This document shows, piece by piece, positions 43,826-52,189 of a stretch of 64,000 nucleotides of DNA. Location of the stretch: contig CBDCFV010000004.1 of assembly GCA_965216425.1 (NCBI GenBank), forward strand, positions 310,001 through 374,000, read 5' to 3'. Both the position numbers and the translations under genes were made by a program. The notes under the pieces were generated by a model. The model did not search any database. It was not told the DNA's origin and worked only from the letters and a program-made list of their open reading frames with translations. Within the stretch, counting starts at the first letter, position 1. Each line of letters starts with the position of its first letter. The stretch is from CBDCFV01 sp965216425. Its GTDB lineage: Bacteria; Chloroflexota; Dehalococcoidia; Lucifugimonadales; UBA3495.

Positions 43826-44377
43826 ATGAACACCAACGAAATCGAATATGCCCTGGAGTCGACGACCTTCCACTCCATGAAGGAAGCCCAGCAACTGGCC
43901 GACACCCTGGAGGAAAACCTCCGCGACAGGGAACTGGGCGCCCCCAACCTGCGCCCCGAACTCGTGGAGATGTACTCTGAACTGGTCAACAACGCCGCCG
44001 AACACGGGATGACCCGGGAGGGCGCCCACACCCATGTCCGCCTGATGCCCCACCGGAGAGGCCACGCCTGCGACGTCGTCGTGGCAGACTCGGGCCCCGG
44101 CATCCGGACCACCCTGTCGGCCAACCAGGCCCTGCCCCAACTGGAAACGGACGCAGCTGCCATAGGCCTCGCCATACAGGAACTGGTCTCCGGCACCGGT
44201 GTGCCAACCAGGGGGATAGGCCTGTGGATGGTCCTCACCGAAATGCGGAAGCCCGGCCGCAAGCTGCGGGTCCACTCCGGATCCGGCCTGCTCACCATGT
44301 ACGGCGCCGCTGGACCCGAACTCCGGGAGACGGAACACCGGCAGGGTACCCTGGTGAGACTCACCGTTCCTGCCTGA
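43826..44377 (+). CDS. GHKL-type ATPase domain protein
   Basis: 183 residues from the ATG at 43826. The Bergerat-fold boxes are present in order: N-box ELVNNAAEHG, G1 box VVADSGPGI and G2 box GIGLWMV, with a C-terminal TLVRLTVP strand. It lacks a histidine dimerisation domain and transmembrane segments, so it looks like a stand-alone anti-sigma/SpoIIAB- or MutL-like ATPase. The partner is not adjacent. Similar small ATPases serve in signalling and in some defence systems. An in-frame start 18 codons upstream is less likely. Confidence 0.8.
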   Translation: MNTNEIEYALESTTFHSMKEAQQLADTLEENLRDRELGAPNLRPELVEMYSELVNNAAEHGMTREGAHTHVRLMPHRRGHACDVVVADSGPGIRTTLSANQALPQLETDAAAIGLAIQELVSGTGVPTRGIGLWMVLTEMRKPGRKLRVHSGSGLLTMYGAAGPELRETEHRQGTLVRLTVPA

Positions 44378-45458
44378 GCGGAGCGGCTACGGCCGTAAAT
44401 AGGGCTTTAAGGACCTGAACCCCTGAGGTGCTGTGGAATCCCGGCTGTGAAGCGCCCCGATAGCGGGAACCGGAAACCCGACATCTAATGTACCCTCCAG
44501 AAAACTGGTCCGGCCGCCATGCGACTTTTAAGAAGGGAAGGACCCGACGAGGTGTTGCTGCGGCGCAACCACGCCAGCCGTTACCGGAAGCTGGACCGCT
44601 TGGGCAGGAACCTGTAGCCCGGCGCCCGAAAGCTACGTCCACTTGCCGCTGCGCGCACTGGCGGGCAAGGCCATCACTTCAGCTTGGACTGACCTCCGCC
44701 CCAGTGGTACACGTTGTCGGGAGTGTTGAAAAAGTCCAACGATGGGTGGTCGCAGAAAATCATGGTACGAATACCGTCGTTTATGTCTCTTATATATCAT
44801 TGGCTAGTCCGTGAAGTGACGTCTTTACTCGGAAATCGATAGCACAGACTCTGCCAAATTCCGCTGCAATTACTCCTCCAGACTTTTTCAACAAGCCTTT
44901 GTCGGCGCCCTTGACACACCCGCCTCCCTCACTCCTTTGCTGTTCCCAGGACGCCATCCTTTCAAGGCGGGGATCAGCGGGCCGAATACTGCGTACGACA
45001 CCATCCACGAATTTGCCAATGGCGCTCCCTGCCATGGGAAAGCCGGACTCACTCATCCAAATCCTCCATCGCAGCACGTTGCAACATTGTTCACAGAGAT
45101 CTGACCACACGGGCAGGAAGGCGACTGTGGCTAGTGCGTCACCATCGGACATTCCAGCCGCCCTGCCCCTTGGCAGCTATGCTCTCTCGATTATTCCCAC
45201 GGTAACACCATGAGGAGAACTGAATCCGGCCGGATGATCCAACACCAACGTCCGTAAGCGACTGTTCGGCGGTTTCTTCAGTTCACCGCAACGAAACGCG
45301 GGCCGGGACTGGCAGGCTGTCCCGCGCCCCTGCAAAGCTGCGAGTGGAACATACTGTCCACCAGAAAAGGGTGGAGGCCATACTTGGAGCCAGTTGGGAA
45401 ACTCCAATCAAGCCCGGCCATGGACCCTGATATGGCCACGTCAAGGAGAAACAATTAC
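44378..45458. other. Region of about 1.1 kb without a confident gene
   Basis: It contains the candidate MITE at 44724-44893. A minus-strand frame at 44790-45152 (MSDGDALATVAFLPVWSDLC...) has a GGGGCAGGG-like leader but overlaps the MITE and matches nothing known. Confidence 0.4.
44724..44893. mobile_element. Candidate MITE
   Basis: A 170-bp segment bounded by perfect 13-bp inverted repeats, TGTTGAAAAAGTC at the left and GACTTTTTCAACA at the right, with no internal gene of its own. GACTTTTTCAAC also occurs alone at 38161. No target duplication is evident. Confidence 0.5.
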
Positions 45459-45802
45459 ATGAAAGACCATCCCCTCCTGGGGTAGCAGGCATCCAGAAGA
45501 AACCCGCAGGTGCACCGATACAACGCCCCCGGTGAAATAGTGGCCTATGCGGCCTTGTTCAAGTTCTGTTTATGGGCGGGGCCGTCACCATGGTCGTTTG
45601 CGAGTTGATTCGTGCCACCGGCTCTATGGCCGACACGGTCAACTCCATCATCATGAACCTTTGGCGCGCCAGTGCGGCCACTGTCTCTTTCACGCTGGCC
45701 GCGGCGGGGATATCGAAAGGCATAAAACTTGCCACCCACAGGGTGCGCCAGTGGATCCCCAAGTCCCCGGGAATAGGCGAGGAACTGGAGCGGGCGCCAT
45801 GA
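45459..45802 (+). pseudogene. Degraded paralog of the 48618 two-TM protein
   Basis: It begins ATGAAAGACCATCCC after AAGGAG, as the gene at 48618 begins ATGAAAGACCGTCCC after AGGAGA, but hits TAG after eight codons. A later frame reads MGGAVTMVVCELIRATGSMADT and then KGIKLATHRVRQW, which aligns with AGVIAMIVYQVIAPIGSPLDT and KTVGSVYRRLRQL. A premature stop and a frameshift indicate decay. Confidence 0.6.
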
Positions 45803-46298
45803 CCTGGCCGTGAGTGGGTTGCCACCTCCCATTCCCAATCGAGACCGTCAGTGGCCAAGGGTGTGACAAGGGACGCCACCATACCCATCCCCGTAACTCC
45901 CCTTTCCTCCCACGTTCTCACTCCGACTGCGCCGATGGTCGTCGCCGCATTCGGGAAATTGGCGGCTCCGGTTGACCCCCAGTCATTGCCGGCTTCATCG
46001 TTGCCAGGTCACCGCTCCACCCGGTACACCGTGGTCTTGGCGCCGGAATCCAAATACATCATCTTCCGCATGCACCTACGCAGGGGTAGTTGCCGGGCAC
46101 TGCCCGATCAATGGCAGGCATGCGGTCAGTTACCTTCGTTACAGCCGCCGCTCCTCATGCGGCCCTGTATCAACGCCATGGGTCAGTCTGCCGAAACGCC
46201 GGAAAATGCCTTCTTCCGAAAATCAACGCTAAGTACAAACTCCAAACGCGTCGATCCATACAATGGACTCAAAGGACTTGCTACAGAGGTGACAACGG
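45803..46298. other. Upstream region of the ParB-methylase gene, no other gene seen
   Basis: No supported reading frame. GAGGTGACAACGG just before 46299 is the ribosome binding site of the next gene. Confidence 0.4.
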
Positions 46299-47609
46299 AT
46301 GGACACGATGTACGAATATCCCATCGGCGCCCTGGCGAACCTGTTCCCCGACATGGATGGAGACGCTTTTGCCCGTCTGGTCAGGAACATCCGCGAGGAG
46401 GGGCTGGTTGAGCCTATAGCCGTCTGGCGTGGTCAGGTGGTGGACGGACGCCACCGGTACCGGGCATGTCTCGAGGCCGGCGTGGAACCCAGGTTCGAAC
46501 ACCTTCCCGACGACACCGACCCAATGCCTTTCGTCACAGCCAGGAATATTCTCAGGCGTCACCTCAGCGCCAGCCAGCTGGCCGTCATCACCTACAGACT
46601 CACCGAGCTGCCGCCGTGCCATGCCGGTACGGATAGCGGATGTGCAATTTTGCACAAGCCCATGACCCAGCGGCAGGCGGCAGACCTCTTCGGGGTCAGC
46701 CTGCGCTCGCTCCACCACGCCCGCTCCGTACTGGAGGCGGACGGCACGGCGGTCCCGGAGTTGCGGCAGGCGGTCGAGGTGGGCACCGTGACTGTCAGCG
46801 ACGCGACCAGGATCGTCAAGGAGCCGCCGGGTGTGCAGAAGGCGGCCCTGGAGCGGGTCTTGGACGGATCATCCAAGACCGTTGCGGGAGCTGCCAAGCA
46901 GATTGCCATGGAAGCGGCCCGCGTGGAGTCACCGGTCAGCGGTCCCGGACCATCGAAGCATCAACCCCTCTTTCACCAGTGTTCCGTGGCCGGCCTCCAT
47001 GAACTTGTGGAGGCCGGCAGCGTGGACGCCATCATCACCCACCCTCCGCTGGACGAGGAGATGCTCCCCTTGTACTCGGACCTGGCCGCTTTCGCGGTCC
47101 ATGCTCTCAAAGAGACCGGCGTCCTGGTGGTGATGGTCGACGGCCTGCTTCTGCCGCGCATCATGGACAATCTCAACCACCACGACATGACCTGGGTCTG
47201 TGAGTTCGACTGCCAGTTCAACTGGCCCCAGCATGTCCGTCATCCATTGCACCGGCTGACCCTGCACCGCCGGCCGGTCCTCGTTTACGCCAAGCGGGGG
47301 TTCCGGCTTTCCGGCGGCGACGTCATCAGGCTGCCATCTCCCGAGGACTCCGCCGGTGAAACGGTCCTGTTGAAGGGGTTCGACGCTGCCATGGCCCTGG
47401 TGGTGGAGCGCTTCGCCCATTCCGGGCAGGTGGTCTGTGACCCGTTCCTCCTCGGACGTGGGGGCACCGCCTTCGGGGCCATCACTAAAGGATGCCGCTT
47501 CATAGGCGCCGCCCCCCACCAATCGGCCATCCAGACTACGAGAGACATCCTGGCCAAGGCGGGCGTAACCGTGGGCGGGGGTCACAGCGGGTTCCCAGAC
47601 CACACCTGA
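46299..47609 (+). CDS. ParB-like nuclease domain fused to degenerate DNA methylase domain
   Basis: 436 residues. N-terminal ParB/sulfiredoxin fold: VRNIREEGLVEPIAVWRGQVVDGRHRYRACLEAG (about 28-61). A helical middle with LSASQLAVI and MTQRQAADLFGVSLRSLHHAR resembles the ParB helix-turn-helix. The C-terminal part resembles beta-class DNA methyltransferases: DPFLLGRGGTAFGAITKGCRFIGA (SAM-binding half) is recognisable, but the catalytic (D/S)PPY motif reads THPPL (247-251). The fusion is known from phages and islands. The altered motif suggests a DNA-binding or regulatory role rather than methylation. Confidence 0.75.
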   Translation: MDTMYEYPIGALANLFPDMDGDAFARLVRNIREEGLVEPIAVWRGQVVDGRHRYRACLEAGVEPRFEHLPDDTDPMPFVTARNILRRHLSASQLAVITYRLTELPPCHAGTDSGCAILHKPMTQRQAADLFGVSLRSLHHARSVLEADGTAVPELRQAVEVGTVTVSDATRIVKEPPGVQKAALERVLDGSSKTVAGAAKQIAMEAARVESPVSGPGPSKHQPLFHQCSVAGLHELVEAGSVDAIITHPPLDEEMLPLYSDLAAFAVHALKETGVLVVMVDGLLLPRIMDNLNHHDMTWVCEFDCQFNWPQHVRHPLHRLTLHRRPVLVYAKRGFRLSGGDVIRLPSPEDSAGETVLLKGFDAAMALVVERFAHSGQVVCDPFLLGRGGTAFGAITKGCRFIGAAPHQSAIQTTRDILAKAGVTVGGGHSGFPDHT

Positions 47610-47954
47610 CCCTTGTGCCTGTGACAGACCATTCATATCAAAAAACTCGCCACGGGTGCAGGCTGGGCCAAGGCCCGACACCCAGGAGACTTCCGATCTC
47701 CCGGATGGGGAGCTTCCATGACCTCCAACCAGGAGTCGCCGGCCATCCACCGCAGACGTTCATGTGGGCACCGCGTTACCCTGCCAGCAACGCACCGGCG
47801 TGGGTTCGCTCTGGTCGGCGCACCTGAGACGGTATGGTCCAGTCCATGCCGGCAACCAAGTCCTCCCTATCTCCCCCGCACCTGCACAAAGCCCTGGTAT
47901 CCATTCCGTACCCCCAATGTTCCCCGTCAGGCTTTCTTGCAGACCTGGCGTCAA
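47610..47954. other. Intergenic region, nothing recognised
   Basis: Between the ParB-methylase gene and the IstB remnant. No gene or clear regulatory element is visible. Confidence 0.35.
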
Positions 47955-48400
47955 TTGGTCCTGCCGGTCCACCTCCAGTTCCTGACCCCGTTGCTGAGTT
48001 GCATCGTCACGGTATCTGGGTACGTCGAACTCCAGGATGACCGAGTGGTGGACCGCCCGGTCGATGGCCACCGCTGCGGCCATGGGGTTGGCGAAGATCC
48101 GCTCCCACCCAGAGAAGACCAGGTTGGAGGTGATTCCCAAGGACCTTCGTTCATATCGTTCGGCGATGATCGTGAAAAGCGCTTCAGACTTCGCGACTTT
48201 TTGGGACAGGTAGCTCAGGTCGTCCGGTAGCAGGAAGTCGAAGTCGTCCAGCTTCCACAATTGACGCGGCGAGGCCGGGTCCGCTTGGCGGCCAGGAATT
48301 CCTGCAACAAGCGGCAGGCCAGGGCGAAGAGGACGAACTGGCCGGCTTCCACCAAGCGGCCGCCCGTGGGTTCCATCCTGTCCGGACCCGGATGGACCAA
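47955..48400 (-). pseudogene. IS21 IstB ATPase C-terminal remnant
   Basis: The frame ending near 47955 reads WKLDDFDFLLPDDLSYL, SEALFTIIAERYERRS, LGITSNLVFSGWERIF and AIDRAVHHSVILEFDVPRYR, the C-terminal half of IstB including Walker B (LLPDDLSYL in place of LLIDDLGY) and the SNLxFSxWE motif. Upstream, VEAGQFVLFALACRLLQEFLAAKR continues in another frame after a shift near 48250. The Walker A part and istA are absent. An old remnant. Confidence 0.8.
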
Positions 48401-48617
48401 TGTCAACGTATGGAAGGGCCGGTCCACGCTTGCCTCATCCTGCTGGAACGAAAGGCGGGCCGGGCACTGGGAGCCTGCGCCCGGCCGTACCTTGACTGGA
48501 AGCGGAGCACGGAACTGCATCCGCATCTGGAGGACCCGACCCCGACCTCCGGACCAAGAGGCCATTCCGAGCGAAGCCCGCCGCGTCCCCAGGAATCCCG
48601 AACCAGGAGAACAACCC

Positions 48618-48968
48618 ATGAAAGACCGTCCCCAAACGCCGACGCCTCAATCCGACAATCCCGGAGACCCCGAAACTGCGCGAGAACCCTCTGCCACGGT
48701 GCGGTACGGGGAGACCGACCGGTACATACACCTGTTCGTCTTCTTCACCACGGCCGGTGTCATCGCCATGATTGTCTATCAGGTGATAGCCCCCATCGGC
48801 TCCCCGTTGGATACCATCCGGTACATCATATTGAACGTGGGGGACATAGCCGGGATGGGCATCATATACACCATAGCCGTGGCCCTTGTATCGAAGACCG
48901 TCGGGTCCGTCTACCGCCGCCTGAGACAACTATCGTTCACGTCCCGGGAACGAAAACCTCGCAAGTGA
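48618..48968 (+). CDS. Small two-TM membrane protein
   Basis: 116 residues from the ATG at 48618 (AGGAGA nine bases upstream). A hydrophilic N-terminus (about 1-38) is followed by two hydrophobic segments (YIHLFVFFTTAGVIAMIVYQVI and VGDIAGMGIIYTIAVALV) and a basic tail. A decayed paralog lies at 45459-45802, so the gene is a duplicated island component. No named family is recognised. Confidence 0.6.
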   Translation: MKDRPQTPTPQSDNPGDPETAREPSATVRYGETDRYIHLFVFFTTAGVIAMIVYQVIAPIGSPLDTIRYIILNVGDIAGMGIIYTIAVALVSKTVGSVYRRLRQLSFTSRERKPRK

Positions 48969-50085
48969 TTCCGGCGCCCCGACAAGGCTGTCGAGTACCA
49001 CCAAGGCACCGTGAGAGCCACGGGACCAGCGCCCGTGCCGGGTCATCGCTGCTGCGCAGGAACCCAATGGGGTGACAGCCCACCGGGGCCCCATCCTTCC
49101 GTAGTTTTTCTCCCCGTCCCGGGAATCCGGGCCATGCCGGCGCCGCTGTACCGCCGTACCTTGACCGGCCCAACTCCCACCCAATACCCCCCATCAATCG
49201 CCGCAGGCTGCCCACGCGTCCAACCCCTTGGCCTTACCTCTCCAGGTGACCACCGCGGGGGTCTCTCCGGAGACGCCGGCGTGAGCCAAGCGTTGGCCGC
49301 CGGTGGGCCGCGGCCCGGGGACCGGACAGGTCCACACCCAATATTCCTACAGGAGGTGATCGAATGCGCCCCTACCGGTTCCAGCCATACCGCCGCGCCG
49401 CTGTAGCACCGCTTCACCCCAACGGACCCGTTCAATGTCTTGAGAGCCTGCCCCTGTGAAAACGAGGGCAGGCGGTCTCGTCCACCATCAGTAGGCCGTC
49501 GGCGCCATCCAGATGATCCACAACATAGTTCCTGAGACCGTTGTCAACCAGCCTGGCATCCCGGATGTAGGGCCCGCCCCTGCGAATGCACGGGTTGACA
49601 GCACGTGCTGCACCCCGTTGGGAGTGGTATCGCACGTCTGCTCCGCCGGTTGCCAGCCGTTCTTGCGCTCCACCAGACCCGGCAACCGGCGCAGCTGTGA
49701 CCGCTGGAGCCGTCCACCGTTGCATTCATGCACCCGCTCGATGCCCTTGGTCCACCGGGCTACCTCCATCACCTCATCACACGTTGACTGCCTTAATCCT
49801 GCCTCTACATCAATGTGCGCCTGTAGCACTGAGCGCAGGTTCCGGTTGTCGGGTCAGCAGATATATCCCGGATTTCGGCAGACAGGTGAGACAGCCAACA
49901 CTCCTCCTATGCCGGGCCATGCCGTGAACAGGCCGCTCTCAGATCCTCGCCCGTCCGTGAGACATCGGAAGTTACCCAAAGCGGTGGCAACGTCAAGGGG
50001 CGGCGTCCTTGCGACTCGTCGCCGCCCTGTTCTCTCCTGCGACTAGACGGGCCAATCATCAAAATCTCAAAAAGGACATCATCGA
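48969..50085. other. Region of about 1.1 kb without a confident gene
   Basis: The only clear features are the 23-nt element at 49445-49467 and the promoter-proximal leader of the nuclease gene. Several open frames exist but none has a credible composition or ribosome binding site. Confidence 0.4.
49445..49472 (+). repeat. 23-nt-family element with full palindrome
   Basis: AGCCTGCCCCTGTG, AAAACGAGG, then GCAGG. The extended form folds as CCTGCCCCTG / CGAGGGCAGG around TGAAAA. It suggests the complete element is a hairpin of about 28 bp. Confidence 0.75.
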
Positions 50086-50793
50086 ATGATAATACAACCC
50101 GCATTTCCCCCACACCGGCGCCAGGACCCCCGGCGCCGCGCCGAGGCCATCGTCTACGACCAGCTTGCCGGCAGCAGCCTTCCCGGCCACGCCCTGTACG
50201 AGCTGAGGCCACTCCCCGAAGCACCCGAGCTCGACTTAGCCGTCTGGCTCCAGGACCGGGGCCGCTTCGGCATCCAGGTCAAGGGCGGACCCTACTCCGT
50301 CGACAAGAGCGTCTGGACCCTCGAGACTGTCAACGGGACGGAGTACGTGCCCTGCCCGCTCACACAGACCTGGGACGCCGCCATCGCCGTCCGGGACGCG
50401 GTGGACCGCGTCCTCGGCTTCAAGGTATTCATCATCCCGGTGCTCCTCCTGACCGACACGCCGCCGGACCCGTCCATCGAGGGATGGGCGGCGCAACGCA
50501 AGGTCAAGGTGCTCTTCGGCGCCGACAACCTGGTGGACCGGCTGCTGGCACTGGCCGACGGGACGGGGGTCACGTACCCGCCCACCGCCGGTCACATCCT
50601 CAACGAGGTTGACGCCGTCACCGGCGGGCTGATTGTGCCCGCTGGAGATGGGCCTGCCCCGGAGCCCGTCGAGGAAGCGGCCCAGGATCTCATCGCCCGG
50701 CAGGTGGTCATCCACCACGTTAATACCGTCAACGTCTACGTGAGCCAGGCCTGTGCCGACGGCCGGGACCGGCCGGTCCTGCCTGTCAGGTAG
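50086..50793 (+). CDS. NERD-like nuclease-related protein
   Basis: 235 residues. The first 110 resemble the nuclease-related domain: AEAIVYDQLAGSSLPGHALYEL, then PELDLAVWLQDRGRFGIQVKGGPY. Candidate active residues E20, D50, Q64 and K66 fit the E-D-(E/Q)xK restriction-endonuclease pattern. A C-terminal part (about 130-235) has no recognised domain. NERD proteins are found in mobile elements and DNA-processing systems. The gene stands alone, convergent with a hypothetical gene. Confidence 0.72.
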   Translation: MIIQPAFPPHRRQDPRRRAEAIVYDQLAGSSLPGHALYELRPLPEAPELDLAVWLQDRGRFGIQVKGGPYSVDKSVWTLETVNGTEYVPCPLTQTWDAAIAVRDAVDRVLGFKVFIIPVLLLTDTPPDPSIEGWAAQRKVKVLFGADNLVDRLLALADGTGVTYPPTAGHILNEVDAVTGGLIVPAGDGPAPEPVEEAAQDLIARQVVIHHVNTVNVYVSQACADGRDRPVLPVR

Positions 50794-51218
50794 GTTACCT
50801 CCACACCTCCGCCGGCCGGTTGAGGGCGGCCAGCAGGGCCGGCGGAGGCCATCCCTTGGCGAGAACCGGCGGCGTAAGCCGGTCTCGTGCCGACATCATC
50901 TCAACCCAGCGTAAGACTCGAACGATGGTGCGGGCGTCGTACCGATCGCCTGCCCGCACATCGATGCATAGGTCGGCCTACCCTTGTTCGGCGGCCATAG
51001 ATGTGTGGTGCTTGCTCCATTAACGCGGAACACCGCTGCTTGGCCAACGACGAAGGGCGGTCTACCGGACCAAACAGACGCGCCGACCTGCCGTCTTCAA
51101 CAACCGTTTGCATTACAGTGCTTCAATCCAAGATACCAATTGTGTGTGACTATCCCGAGTGACGTATCTGCAGCTCCTGCCAGGCGGCGATCAGCCGATT
51201 TACCACCGTCGTCGACAT
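50794..51218. other. Intergenic region between convergent genes
   Basis: No supported gene and no obvious terminator hairpin. Confidence 0.35.
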
Positions 51219-52097
51219 CTAGGGATTCCGTCGATACCACGACAAATAGGTCTGTACCGACGGGACCACAGTTGCGAGGTCATGGGGGTCCAACAGAATG
51301 AACGGCGGAACAGGCCGGTAACCTGGGCCCATTGCCTTGGCCTCGGCAATCAATTCGACATGGAGATGCTTGATATTCACCCGGCCCTTACCCAGTAACA
51401 AGCTACGGAAACCCCGTAGCCCGCCGTGAATCGAAGCCAGTTCCGACCTCACTATTGAGCTCATTTTGCCCCGCTCTAGAAATTCCGCCCGTAGGCGCTC
51501 AGCATCGCATGGTACCCCGGGTTCGGTTGGCGATTCCCCCAGCTTCCAGATGATGGCCATCTCCTGGCCCAACAACAAGAGTAGCCCGGCCAGTTGCTTG
51601 TGTTCAGGAACGTCGCTTCTGAAGAGTCGTGAGACGATCAAACCCCGTACCTGCCAGGGCACCGAGGGGTCCCTTTCTATCACGTCCTGGTCTTCCAGCC
51701 GGTCGTCAGGACCCATGCTCACCTCTGGTTCGACCACACCAGGGACGACGCCATCCGGCTCTCCATCGACACAGGTACCGTGATCCGGGCGCACCTCAGT
51801 CTCGTCGTCCGGGTCAATCTCGGTCCTGTCGGCATTCCCAAGGGCCACGTCGTCAACTTCCACTGGATGGCCCACCGTGCTGAGACTGGCCAAGGCACGC
51901 ACAAACTTGCCCCACACCTCCTCGGGCCAGCCCAAGGTGCCGGACAGGAGTCCGTCCAGTGTGGCGTCATCTACGCCCAGAATCACCAGGACCCGATCCC
52001 GGCTCCGATAGGAAAGCAGCTCCTCGAGTTGAAGGGAAGCATGCCTCCTGACAACATATTGCTCATCTTCATTATTCATCATCAGTTCCATCTCCAA
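51219..52097 (-). CDS. Hypothetical protein of the island
   Basis: 292 residues, acidic in the middle (DDVALGNADRTEIDPDDETEVRPD). The N-terminal part LQLEELLSYRSRDRVLVILGVDDATLDGLLSG could be a small helical domain, and the C-terminal half is helical (FLERGKMSSIVRSELASIHGGLRG). I recognise no family. It is encoded just downstream of the 582-residue relaxation-like protein on the same strand, 92 bp apart, so cotranscription is plausible. Confidence 0.55.
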   Translation of the reverse strand: MEMELMMNNEDEQYVVRRHASLQLEELLSYRSRDRVLVILGVDDATLDGLLSGTLGWPEEVWGKFVRALASLSTVGHPVEVDDVALGNADRTEIDPDDETEVRPDHGTCVDGEPDGVVPGVVEPEVSMGPDDRLEDQDVIERDPSVPWQVRGLIVSRLFRSDVPEHKQLAGLLLLLGQEMAIIWKLGESPTEPGVPCDAERLRAEFLERGKMSSIVRSELASIHGGLRGFRSLLLGKGRVNIKHLHVELIAEAKAMGPGYRPVPPFILLDPHDLATVVPSVQTYLSWYRRNP

Positions 52098-52189
52098 ATC
52101 GTGTCTTGACCGCCGGACCCATTTTTGAATTGGGCCTGAGAGGGTGTGGGCGAGCAGTCACCATGGCCTGCAGTTGCTGCCATAACACG

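Noticed and set aside
44790..45152. 120-codon minus-strand frame
   Set aside because: It overlaps the candidate MITE and has no recognisable domain; support is too weak for a gene call.
47718..48230. 170-codon plus-strand frame
   Set aside because: Antisense to the IstB remnant, which has diagnostic motifs.
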